DNA from: Rodentolepis nana
Taxonomy: Eukaryota > Platyhelminthes > Cestoda > Cyclophyllidea > Hymenolepididae
Reading direction: 5' to 3'
DNA: 32,493 nucleotides
Assembly (NCBI GenBank): GCA_900617975.1
Contig: UZAE01012192.1
Coordinates: forward strand, 21,550-54,042
Positions 22,501 through 32,493 of the stretch are shown in pieces. A model generated the notes under the pieces. The model was not told the origin of the DNA. It did not search any database and saw only the letters and a list, made by a program, of their open reading frames with translations. How positions within the stretch are numbered: the stretch's first letter is position 1; each line of letters begins with the position of its first letter. Position numbers and translations under genes: made by a program.

Positions 22501-23544
22501 TGTCTAACTTAGCTGGAAATAAATACTGCTGATAATGACAGAATACTTTGCATTCGTGCATGTGTAATCTGATGAAATTATAAAGAGCACATTTTAGTCT
22601 TATTTGAGCAGATAATTGCACTCTATGCATGAAAAAATGCGACGCACCCGTTTGTGTCATCTTCACTTTTAGGACATCTCTCCCACCTTATTGGTAATTT
22701 TAATTTTAATAATGCTACTGTTGCAATTACAGGGGGGGGGGGAGAAAAGACCAACTATAAGGAATTCAAAAATAACCGAATATGATAAACGAACATTTTA
22801 ATGGAATTTATTAGCACTATTGTCTTATCTCCGAATTTCTACATTTTTTGCACTTTTCCGTTTATACAAAAATCTGACTGGTTAAGCGATCTCGCCTGTG
22901 TTTTTAAGCACTGTATACTATAACAGATCTTTAACTTAACATATGGAAAAGTCACACTTGGTGCCAGCCCTTAAACTTATAGGTAATAATAGCATTTATA
23001 TAATAGAGAAGATTTGTTAACGTTGACCAAAGATATCCCCTCTATTTATATGGCACTTAGATCGAATTTAATGAAATTATGCACAAAAATATTTAATCAC
23101 TGATTTATTTAAAATAGAGAGGAAGAGATAATGATTAAAAGCAAATTATTACTCATTTAGTAATAGATATACAACACTCAAAGTATGATTCCAATACTAA
23201 AATGCAATCTGACACTTCATTCAAGAGGAATTAGAATTTCTATTTGATTTGAAAAATGCTAGCATATAGACACTGAATGTGAAATTTAAATAGAAATTCA
23301 GTTATATTTACCAATTTATTCACTTTCAACAGATGTAATCCCTATAAAAAGCGATTGATTGCACATGAAACGTCAGATTCTATAATGTACTTTTCCCATT
23401 TAAAATAAATTTAATTGTTAAAATATTTTCACTCTAAATTTTCGACCACCACTTCTGAATGCTTGTGTTCCATTGTCATTCTGCAACTAATGTCACGTCG
23501 TTATAAGTAATTATTTAATATATTTATACATATATATTTAAATA
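16592..23544. other. Seven-kilobase gene-free, AT-rich stretch
   Basis: I find no supported gene, RNA gene or element in this interval. Short frames (16851-17066, 19816-20007, 22475-22666 minus) have no recognisable motifs. Minor landmarks are a near-palindrome (ATCGATTTTTAAATCGAT) around 18474-18491 and a run of 11 G at 22732-22742. It may be intergenic DNA or part of a large intron; the sequence does not decide. Confidence 0.6.
22732..22742. repeat. Poly-G tract (11 G)
   Basis: Eleven consecutive G in AT-rich surroundings, comparable with the tracts at 1150 and 9766 and with the C12 run at 62-73. Confidence 0.9.
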
Positions 23545-23870
23545 TGCGATGGACTTACCTCCACGTGGCACACTCTGGTCAGCGTATATTCATATAGCAA
23601 AAAGGTCAATTAATCTGTAATTGGCCTCTCACTTCAAACTACCATGACTCGACTGTATGTCATATTCGACCACTTTCACAGCACTCATTTCACCCTTTCT
23701 CCAACTTTGTATCTGTCGGTCTGTTTTTTTACATCTGTGAATCACTCTTCTGTTTACTCTCTCGAATTTTTCTCACCTTGCCTGTTCCTCCCCTCTATGA
23801 AGTCTGAAGTCAGCTAAAGGGCCAATGATGACTATCAAAACGCCTACCATTTTAAATAAATTAACAAATA
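23545..23870 (+). mobile_element. SINE-like retroposon, copy 8 (older, diverged)
   Basis: On the + strand it starts at TGCGATGGACTTACCTCC, lacking the first few head bases, and ends ACCATTTTAAATAAATTAAC. Many substitutions are spread along it (for example CACACTCTGGTCAGCG in the head). Its AT-rich flanks show no convincing duplication, which fits an older insertion. Confidence 0.88.
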
Positions 23871-26800
23871 CACATTTTCATTGAAAGTACTCCAAAATGT
23901 AAATCATTTAAGAAGGAGCATATAATGAGGAGAAGTAATATTTGAAAAATAAACACATCTTGTTAAACTTATATAGAAGCCTTTCATTTTGTACCTCTCG
24001 ATGAAGGCAAGTCCAATCGTTATAATTCAACTTCCGGTCATTAAGCATTGCTTGAAAATTTGCATGTTAGAGCATAAAACAACTCTTAAGTAAAGTTTTT
24101 AGGCAATGAATAAAATGAAATAAGACTTAGATTTAATGACTCCACTTCAAAATCATTAATATTCCCTTTTCAGAAATATATATATATGCCTTACTTTTAA
24201 CCAACTGCCGTTGCGCTCTAGCAATGAAACTACTTCGGAATGCCTCATTTTCAATCCATATCTTGGAGAGAAAGTAGCATCTTAGCACCACCATCTATAT
24301 TACCATTCCACGTTGTTGTGAATTATAAGAATACATCTGTTGAAATAGTGTAAACCATCTTACGATTGACTGATTTTGAGTTCAAAACGTGTAAAAGGAT
24401 TGATATAGTGGATGAATTAGCCGAATACAAATTAATCACATTTTATGAACCCTTTTTTACGACAAACACTAATAGTGATAGATAAGTAGAAATGCATTGC
24501 ATTATAAATCATTGATAAGGGACTTAAATCGCAATACAATGGCGACTCTCCTCTTGATCAAGGAAACATTGATAAGGAGTGGATATTGTAGGCAAGCATT
24601 TGCTCAAATCCAGAAATCGAATAGAGAAATTGAATTTTTGGACATTGACCACCATTTTCGTAATCACTAAGGAAACGAAATTCAAGAATCAACTAAAGAA
24701 GGGCTCGATGCTACCTTGACTCAAATCGAAATTTTCAAACTCAACTTTCGACAAACTTCCAACCGACTGATTTCAGCTGCTTTCTACATTTATTTTTTTA
24801 TTCCTGTAGACTAGGTTTATATAAATAAGAAATTGACTAATCGATTACTCCTTTGCTTTAGAATTAAAACAGGTACACCGCGACATCATGGGTAACAATT
24901 ATTATTTGAACAAATTCTTGGTAGAGGTAGAGTTCACCCTCTCATTCTGTCGTTTCTATCATGTTAAAATCACGTATTAGATCGCTGGTTTTCTTGGCCT
25001 CCAAAATAAAAAAATAAATGAAGGTGACGATGGTCAACTCCCATAACCAACACAAAGCACTGAAAATTTTGCAGACTGATTTGATTAGAAATCTATTGGC
25101 AGAATACCTAATTTTGGAATATGAACAGCCGATGAAGTGACAAATTCTAAAATCACTTTCAGAATCTTCAACGTCATCTTGTCATTTCCATTTCCTAATT
25201 GCTTAATTGAATATTAATTAACAGACACATTTTTGGATGATAACTCTTATGCATTGAAGCGGGCTACAGCAATATAATACCCTAGTCCGGTTTTTAAGCT
25301 CTGAGTTTAAGCAAGATATGTGCATTCATGTGAGTTAAGCCATCATTTAAGTTGTCTTTTGGAATAAAATTGGAGAAAGCTTTATTCCATTTCAGTGCTT
25401 ATTATGAATGCCTATTCCTTCCTATCAAATATCATACTTATTATTGCTGCTAGTATTACAATTATAAAAAAGCAAATTAATATAAATTTATTAAAATAAT
25501 ATGTGATGAAATTATAAATAGATGATTATGTATTATGGATTAAACAAACCTTAACAAAATACATTTTTTAACCACTTAAATTTTAGCGCAATCTGATTAA
25601 ATCTACCTGTTACGTATTGTTTCTTTTTAAAAATGGTTAAGGCTATGAAATGGGTTGGAACGATTTGATTAAAACAAGTCTCTTTCAGGATATTCAAAAG
25701 CGTATACTCGTTATCAGATGCAATTTGAAGCAATAGAATGAAACTTTTTCCACCAATTTATCAGCAAATCTTTTGACGTAGTTTACTAAATTTTCAGTCT
25801 GCAATTCAACTTCAAAGAAGCCATGATTGTAAGGAAGCAGCCTATAACCATTGTATAAGATAATGCGCAAAAATTTACATGGGTATGTCGGGAGCTCTGT
25901 CAGTTTATTATCTACTTAATTTGGTAGAATAGGTGTGATTGATATAACTAATCTAACTGTGTGCCTCAAATTAAAAAAAATCAGCAAATTTCTACTCATT
26001 TTATAAATCATTGAAGGAATGAAGCAAAATAAACCAAAAATGATTTTTGCGATGGAAGGGCTTTCAAATTAGAAGATATGAAAGTATGAAAAGGTAATAA
26101 AGAGTTGATCGATCATATTTCAAAGTTTGACTCAGTTAAATACATCTGAGCGTGATTCACAAATAAAAGTCATTTTATCTGTAAGCGAAGCAATATTGAT
26201 TTGTAATTTATTGATACACGCAGTCTTTAATGACTTGTCGTCGTTTAAACCCTACGTAAATCCTACTTTATTTACGATCCAAGTTATTTTCGGTTTTCTT
26301 TGTCAAAATAGTTGAATTCTATGCCAAATAGTTAGCTTAGTATCTCCAAATTAGCATAAAATAAATCTATCAATAAATTGACTACACCTATTAGAATGGA
26401 TAAACCCATTAATTTGCGTCAAGATATTCCTTCTTCGGCCATTTTAAATAATTCATACTGCAAGTTTAGTTGGTTTGATTTTGTTAAAACTTTTATTTGG
26501 CCATTTATTTATGTCATAAGGTCAAAATGTTTTGCAACTTTCATCATATGAAGACGTATAAAGCATAGGGGTATTGAGGTTCAAGTAAATGAAAAAATGC
26601 AACATTTTACAGGTAGAGTTGGCAATAAAGTATCATAATCTGATTGTCCACTGCTTTTCATATTAGAGATGTGGATATTAGGTATTAACAACGTGGTACT
26701 GAAATTTATTCTACCAAAATGAGGACATAAACAAAAACCTTGCTAAGACAACTCCAAATGAATGCTAAACAGGTATTCGGTGAGAAATTTGCTAAAAATC

Positions 26801-29096
26801 GATCGACACACATTATTCAACATCAACCCCACCTGATGCCCTAAGGTAAAAGAGAACTCAATATGTGTGAGTTCTTGCTGTCATCGCCTCCATGCAAATG
26901 GAAGTGAAGCGGGAAGACACTGGGAGATCGGACATCATGGAAACGAATCTGAATTTCTCAAATGTTATGCATTTAAAAATTTACGTGAAATTGGGGGCGG
27001 ATAAGAAATCCCATAAAAGCTTATCATTCAAGTTTTGTATAAAAAGAGCAACTCTAGAGCCGTATTATTTTTACTTGCTAAAATATATCAATATCCAGTT
27101 GTTCCAAAAATTATACCGTATCAATTTCAATGTTTCACCATCTAAATTAGTTCATTTGATTGTTAATTCCATTATTAATCTCAAAAGTCAATTTCCATCT
27201 GACTTGTGACACCTTTTGACTATAGTCCAACTAAAACGAAAAAAGATCGATAAATAAAAAAGTATAAAACAGAGGAATATATATTTTTTAAAAGTGAGCA
27301 CACTATTACATCTTCACATCTTGTTACAACTTAATTAAGTGAATCATTGGTATATATATTGGCTTACTTATAGTTAAAATAATTTAAAAAAATTGCTGTA
27401 GAAAGACCCACAGTTTCTTTTCAAGTCATTAATCCTGAAGGTTAAGCGGATTTGATGACGTGATGCCTCCGAATCCCTGATTAATTGAGCAGCCTAAAAA
27501 CTGATTAAAAATCACTGCTTTGTAGAGTTGAAAATAATTGATAGCTTTATACGCAACCTATAATTTCCTAAGTCTATTTACGTCTCCTCTGTTGTTCCAG
27601 CCATAAAGATTCCCAGACATGGGGTGACCTTCATTACCTTTTCAACATAATTTTAAGGGATCAATAGTTTAAAATGCTTTCGTATAGTTAACCAGTTATT
27701 TAATATCGATTGATGAATTTTATACTATTTTTAATTTAGTCTTAATCGCATCTACCTTAGATGCAATATATACGAAATTGGAATATTTGAGGATATTTAA
27801 CTCTGTCTACTTAGCTATATTGAAAAGGTTAAGGTTACCATGGTAATTTCATACCTATGGACAATCGAGTACCTCACATGGAAAAATAATTACCATCAGT
27901 TTCTATACCCACCAATCAACTTTAACTAAGTCAGCATAATTATGATAAACACCTTAATGGGAACTGAAGTTAAAGATTTTCTTGCCGAAATGTGTTCTCG
28001 AATGCGACCTCCCCCAAGGCTTTTATATGAACGCTGTCTCCACTTCTGTCTCTCCAAATCAATTTTTGGTGTAAAAGGACACAAGGAAATATGGCGTAAA
28101 TTAAAACCAAACCCAAAAAAGATAAATACGTCCCTTAAGGTTGCACCAATGAATTCTCGAAATTCCCAAGGATTGACTCAACTATAGTGAGATTAGTGTT
28201 ACTACTGGTCATGAGGTTGAAGTTGAAGTCATGATCAGCCACTGGTATTGGCCTGATTTCACGCTAAAAATACATGGAGCGATTTGGGTGACTAGTATCA
28301 GTTTCCGCAAACGTGAATGGAGTGTATGATACTGGTAGAGCCCTAATTTCTGGCTGTCTAGTGAAACGCTATGGCAATCAACGGATCCGAACAATACGTC
28401 TCTTAATGAGGCAAAAGAGCTCAACTAGAATTCTGAGGGCAGGGCACCGATCAAAACAACTCAGAAATTTATGTTTAAAATCGGTACCAAATATGGAGCT
28501 ATGTTGCAAAATCAGTAATAAAAATTCAGATTTCAGAGGGAAGAATGACATTGAAAGGTTAAAACCAACGGTCAATCAGTCGATGCAATTACCAGTCAGC
28601 TGGTAGATGGATATGCTGTCAGAGTTTAATCGTGTTGAGAAGGCAGAGAGTGGGGAGCATCTTGCAAAGCCGAGTACGAAATCTTTATTGTATTTTAGGT
28701 TGTATTGAAAAGAAAGAGGGATTTGTGAAATTCGCTTATCTTAGACCTGATGGGCAACCTTCAATAGCAATTCTATTGGGGTGAAGCGGACTGAAGTAGC
28801 ATAAATTTCCCGAAAGTATTCGTAGAAAATTCCCCATGAAGGATTATGAAAGCACTAGGACTTCAAACAAATACTTATGAAATGACTTCGAGGAAAGATA
28901 GTCTTGAAAAGGGGAATTGTCTTGGAAAACGAAATTAACCCTATACTTGGTATTTTACTCCTATTTACAATTATCTCTTAAATTATTTGCTGAATTAAAA
29001 TGAAATTTGTCATATTGTTCAAGGTCTCAATGAAGAAGAATAAAAGTTTCTCTCTGCATCAATGAGAACTTGAGTTTGGCAATATTTCTCTAATTA
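23871..29096. other. Gene-poor region between SINE-like copies 8 and 9
   Basis: No gene is supported. The largest frames are 26892-27209 (105 codons) and 27942-28187 (81 codons) on +, with overlapping frames on both strands at 28209-28606. The part from about 27940 to 28700 is slightly less AT-rich and has several short open frames, which could reflect decayed coding DNA, but I recognise no domain. The rest is featureless. Confidence 0.5.
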
Positions 29097-29103
29097 ATAA
29101 ATA

Positions 29104-29429
29104 TTTTTTATTTATTTCAAATGGTTAGCTTTATGATAGCTATCATTAGCTCTTTAGCTGACTTCGAACTTCACAGAGAGGGGGAGAAACTTCAAAGCGA
29201 CAAAAAGTCGAGAGAGAGAAAAAAGAGTGATTCACAGATGTAAAGAGACAGGCGGACAGAAATGCAGAGAAAAGGTAAGATGAATACAGTTGAAGTGGTC
29301 GAATTCGACATACAGTGGGATGATGGTAACTTGAAGTAAGGAGTCAAGTGCCTGTTTATAGACTTTTTTGTCGTATGAGTATACGTTGCCTGGGGTACAC
29401 CACGTGGAGGTAAATCTATCGAGCACCCC
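29104..29429 (-). mobile_element. SINE-like retroposon, copy 9
   Basis: The minus-strand head is GGGGTGCTCGATAGATTTAC and the tail ends in AAATAAATAAAAAA. The flanks share only the 7-mer ATAAATA (29097-29103 and 29430-29436), which is also the tail motif, so the duplication is ambiguous and the tail border approximate. The 97-codon minus-strand frame here reads through the repeat and is not a gene. Confidence 0.88.
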
Positions 29430-29445
29430 ATAAATAAAAAATTAA

Positions 29446-29465
29446 TATATATATATATATATATA
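29446..29465. repeat. TA dinucleotide microsatellite
   Basis: Ten TA units begin 17 bases beyond the head of SINE-like copy 9. Confidence 0.9.
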
Positions 29466-32400
29466 CGATAGCGTTTTGGAAACATAAAATAATTTACTTA
29501 AACTGTGCCAACTCGCTCATGTATGTTTTCTTGTGCTTAAAAGAAGACGCTACTTAAATATTAATGCCTACCGCAATAACTTGAAAGGCTTCTTCGCTTC
29601 TGCAATGTCCAAAGTGGAGAATCTTATCTGCCTGAAATGTTTCGCATCTTTTTTTTGAAGATTTTTTAAAATTCAAGTTTGTTAAAATTTTTGGCAAACT
29701 TCTGCTGAGTTTAGACATCTCATTTTGTTGAAACCCTCAAGCCCTTAATAGTTGGGCATTTTAAATAGGAACTGTCTAGTTTGAATTGGCTATAACAAAT
29801 TAAATTAGGGTCATTATAAAATTATTCCTGAGGGGTCAAGGTCTTTTAAGGACAGAATCTTAAATGTAGACTGAACGCGAGGCACTAAAAACCCTCAATC
29901 ATTGAACTTTAAATCACGCCATAAAATTTACGAGATTTCCCAAATATTCATGCATATATGCATATATATACTGAGATGCTGCTGCAATTAACTCTGTGTT
30001 ATCTGTCCACCAACTTCCACTTAACTGAAACCGACGATTGGATTATTGATTTAAAATATTATGTACATTACTCTATACGTAAACGAGTGCTTTCTTGGTT
30101 TTTGTTCAAAATAGATGCCTTGTTTAAACGAATTAGCATTATTATGGCAGAATTTCACACCTCGATAGTTCCACAAATGTACGATTCCGTGGGTTTAGCC
30201 CCAGAATATGCAAACAGATCATAAGGTCAGGGCAGAATAGTATCGAATGGAGTTCCAGCTGAGAACGAGCAAAATGACAGCAGTTTCATTAAGGCACGCT
30301 TTATGTTCTGAATATTATTATAAGAATTATGTCACTGGACTCATTTTAATCTATTTATATTACGTTTATGCATACTATAGCGCATCACAAAAACAATCGA
30401 TAGCTGAAATACTTTTGGAAATGAGCTAATTTATAATTTATATTGATGTAGAATGCATGGCTAGAACTAATAAGATAGGTAATGAAATTATTCAAAATCC
30501 ATATTATTCACAACAAGAAAAAATTGTAACCTTCTTTTAGCTAAGTTGACTGATTTTAAATAGCCGTTATTACGATCGTACTTTCAAGATGAGTTGATTT
30601 AAATCACGCAATTGAGTACTCAATAAACTATTATCAGTGAGTTATATATATATATATAACAACAATAAAACAGTTCCTACCTTGTTTGGAGAACAAATCG
30701 AGCACATGACGGAGGGTGAATAACTAAAATTTGAACGTTCTAAAGCAATGGTTTTTAACATTTTATTCGTTTATTTTGTAAGCTCACAATATGCTTGGAT
30801 TTGCGTAATTAAAAAGTGAATATCCCATTAAAAGCTATTTTGAGTTCAATTTGACGCAACTAAAGCAAAAATAAACGACAAATATAAGTTCCTTTAAAAT
30901 AAAGTAACGTTTGACTTAAACAAACAACGAGCGTTGAAAAATATAAAAAAACGATCAAAATATCTAACAAAGCAAAAGTTATGACAAATAGTGGAAATCA
31001 TAGTTTATATAGCTTTACAATAACTTTAATTAAGTTGCTTTACGAAATTGGCGATTTTGAATATTGGAAAATGCGAACTGGGCGAATTGCTAAGCGAACG
31101 ATTAAGTCAGGACCAGTCCTCGGTAATCTCAATGGCAAAATCCACGAGTATGCGATAGCTCCTGAAGTTAGCTAAGCTACCTCAATGGTATTGTGTAAAC
31201 AGAAGGTATTAAGTGAAACAAATTTTTCTGAGCATGTGTTTGATGGCATGGAACTTGATCAGTAAATAATGTTTTATTTACGCTCTCCCAATAACGACAA
31301 CTACTTATTGGGTGGTCCAGAAGTCTTTGAACTCAGGATCTCAGTTGCTTCTTAACGCCATTATCATCATAGCCACACATTCCAGAACGCGTGAAGTTGT
31401 GTAGTTTAATGTTGTACTCCACAGAACCAACAATTGGAGTGATTTAATCTCATTTTACTTAAAAAATGAAATAGTCCTTTTTTCAGTAGATAGGATTAAA
31501 GTGGGGGTGGGGACTAGATTTAATTTTGTCGATGTTATCTTTACTAAAAATTATTTGCCCCATTAATTGAAGCGTCAGGGATAGTAAAGTCTACCTTATA
31601 ATGAATACTATATTTTAACAAACAAGTAATACCTTAAAGCATTCATTTTTGTATTTGCATAATGAATGATTATACACCGGGGTCAAGCAAATTATTTGGA
31701 ATAATAAGTCTCGCTGCTCCAAATAAATTTTAGTAGCAAATTCACCGTAGATAAAGAGTTATACTGTTAAAGCGAATATTTTTATGAGAATTTTTTAATT
31801 CACTACTACACTTAAGAGTATATATATAATTTAATTTTACAAAAAATTTTATATATATATATATATGTGGGACACTCCATCAATAACCAAATAGAAATCC
31901 TGCTATAGAATATTACTCACAAATATTTAGCTATTAATGTTCACACGAATTATGCTAGAGTTGTCTGATAACTAATCGCTTTGCCAAACTCAACACTTCG
32001 CTATCAATATACGTACTGAATAAATGTATTCCGTGCTACACGTCTATTTCCCTTATAGCTGGGCTATAGCTTAGCTTGTTCTGGGAGTCTAGCTAGATGT
32101 TGGAGAATCTGCCATGGAGATTTCTGAGTCGGTCAGGCTTTACTAGCGTTGAAACCCGCTACATATATATCATTTTCAACAGAACTATATGCCATGTTTG
32201 AGACAATAAAATATTGATTTAAAATCACAGGCAATTTATTGATTGTATTTTTAAAAATGACCCTGTTCATGTTGTAGGGCTCTCTGGTATTTTTAATTAC
32301 CAATTAAACCTTTCACAAACAATGAACACAAGATATTTGAAATTTATTGACATCAGTTCATCGAATTCCCCTATGTTAATCAACTCATCCTGTTCGAAAA

Positions 32401-32493
32401 CTTTGCTTTATTTAAAGCCATGAACATAAACAGCTTAAAATTTCATTCAACTTATCATCACATAATTTATTGCTTACTATTCTTATTATAATT
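29466..32493. other. Gene-free right end of the window
   Basis: AT-rich with TA microsatellites at 30643-30658 and 31850-31866. The short frames at 29958-30224, 30247-30429 and 30981-31175 have no recognisable motif. No further copy of the SINE-like family was found here. Confidence 0.6.
31818..31866. repeat. TA-rich inverted pair of microsatellites
   Basis: A short TA run (about 31818-31828) and a longer one (31850-31866) are separated by TTTAATTTTACAAAAAATTT. The two runs can pair with each other, so a cruciform or hairpin is possible, as is simple microsatellite expansion. Confidence 0.6.

Noticed and set aside
26892..27209. 105-codon plus-strand frame
   Set aside because: No family resemblance. 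Composition follows the AT-rich background (many Lys, Asn, Ile, Phe, Tyr).
27942..28606. Cluster of short frames on both strands in a slightly less AT-rich patch
   Set aside because: Frames overlap on opposite strands and none shows a known motif. A decayed element is possible but not supported.
6578..29429. tRNA-type A and B promoter boxes in the repeat
   Set aside because: The only candidate is TTCGA in the middle of some copies (in CATATTCGACCAC). It matches the B box poorly and is not kept in all copies, so no tRNA origin is claimed.
6578..29429. Hammerhead ribozyme motif in the repeat, as in some flatworm SINE-like elements
   Set aside because: No CTGATGA core or matching GAAA arrangement was found.
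148..31645. Shared 16-mer TAAAGCATTCATTTTT near both ends of the window
   Set aside because: The match does not extend beyond low-complexity sequence and may be chance in AT-rich DNA.

Overview
The window looks like part of a flatworm genome (Platyhelminthes). A cyclophyllidean tapeworm is my best guess and a trematode the alternative. The evidence is AT-rich DNA, two ordinary eukaryotic nuclear genes with animal-type products, and very short introns of about 36-37 nt and 61-68 nt with canonical GT-AG borders. Those two intron sizes fit what I recall for tapeworms. The species was not determined.

Left part (about 2.5-6.25 kb): two complete genes on the + strand. The first, five exons at 2556-3251, encodes a homologue of PRKRIP1, a small spliceosomal protein. 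Its reading frame stops early after a run of seven C, and the next frame carries on as a plausible acidic tail. The second, three exons at 5683-6231, encodes SDHAF2, the mitochondrial factor that promotes flavin attachment to succinate dehydrogenase. Its stop codon lies inside the AATAAA polyadenylation hexamer. The two genes share a strand but are about 2.4 kb apart, have unrelated roles, and show no sign of joint function.

Right part (about 6.3-32.5 kb): essentially gene-free. The main content is nine copies of one dispersed element of about 315-325 bp, with one copy enlarged to about 409 bp. Six of the nine lie between 9.2 and 16.6 kb. The element has a conserved G-rich head (GGGGTGTGCGATAGACTTAC), a pyrimidine-rich middle and an AT tail built on ATAAATA. 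Five copies are bounded by target-site duplications of about 14-17 bp (three perfect, one with a single mismatch, one near-perfect), and a sixth has a probable 11-13 bp one. This is the signature of LINE-type retroposition, so I describe a SINE-like non-autonomous retroposon. I could not match it to a named family or find clear RNA polymerase III promoter boxes. Two neighbouring copies form a head-to-head inverted repeat.

The remaining space holds a possible reverse-transcriptase remnant (8152-8358, minus strand), several short coding-like stretches without recognisable products, G/C homopolymers and TA microsatellites. No tRNA, rRNA or CRISPR array was recognised.
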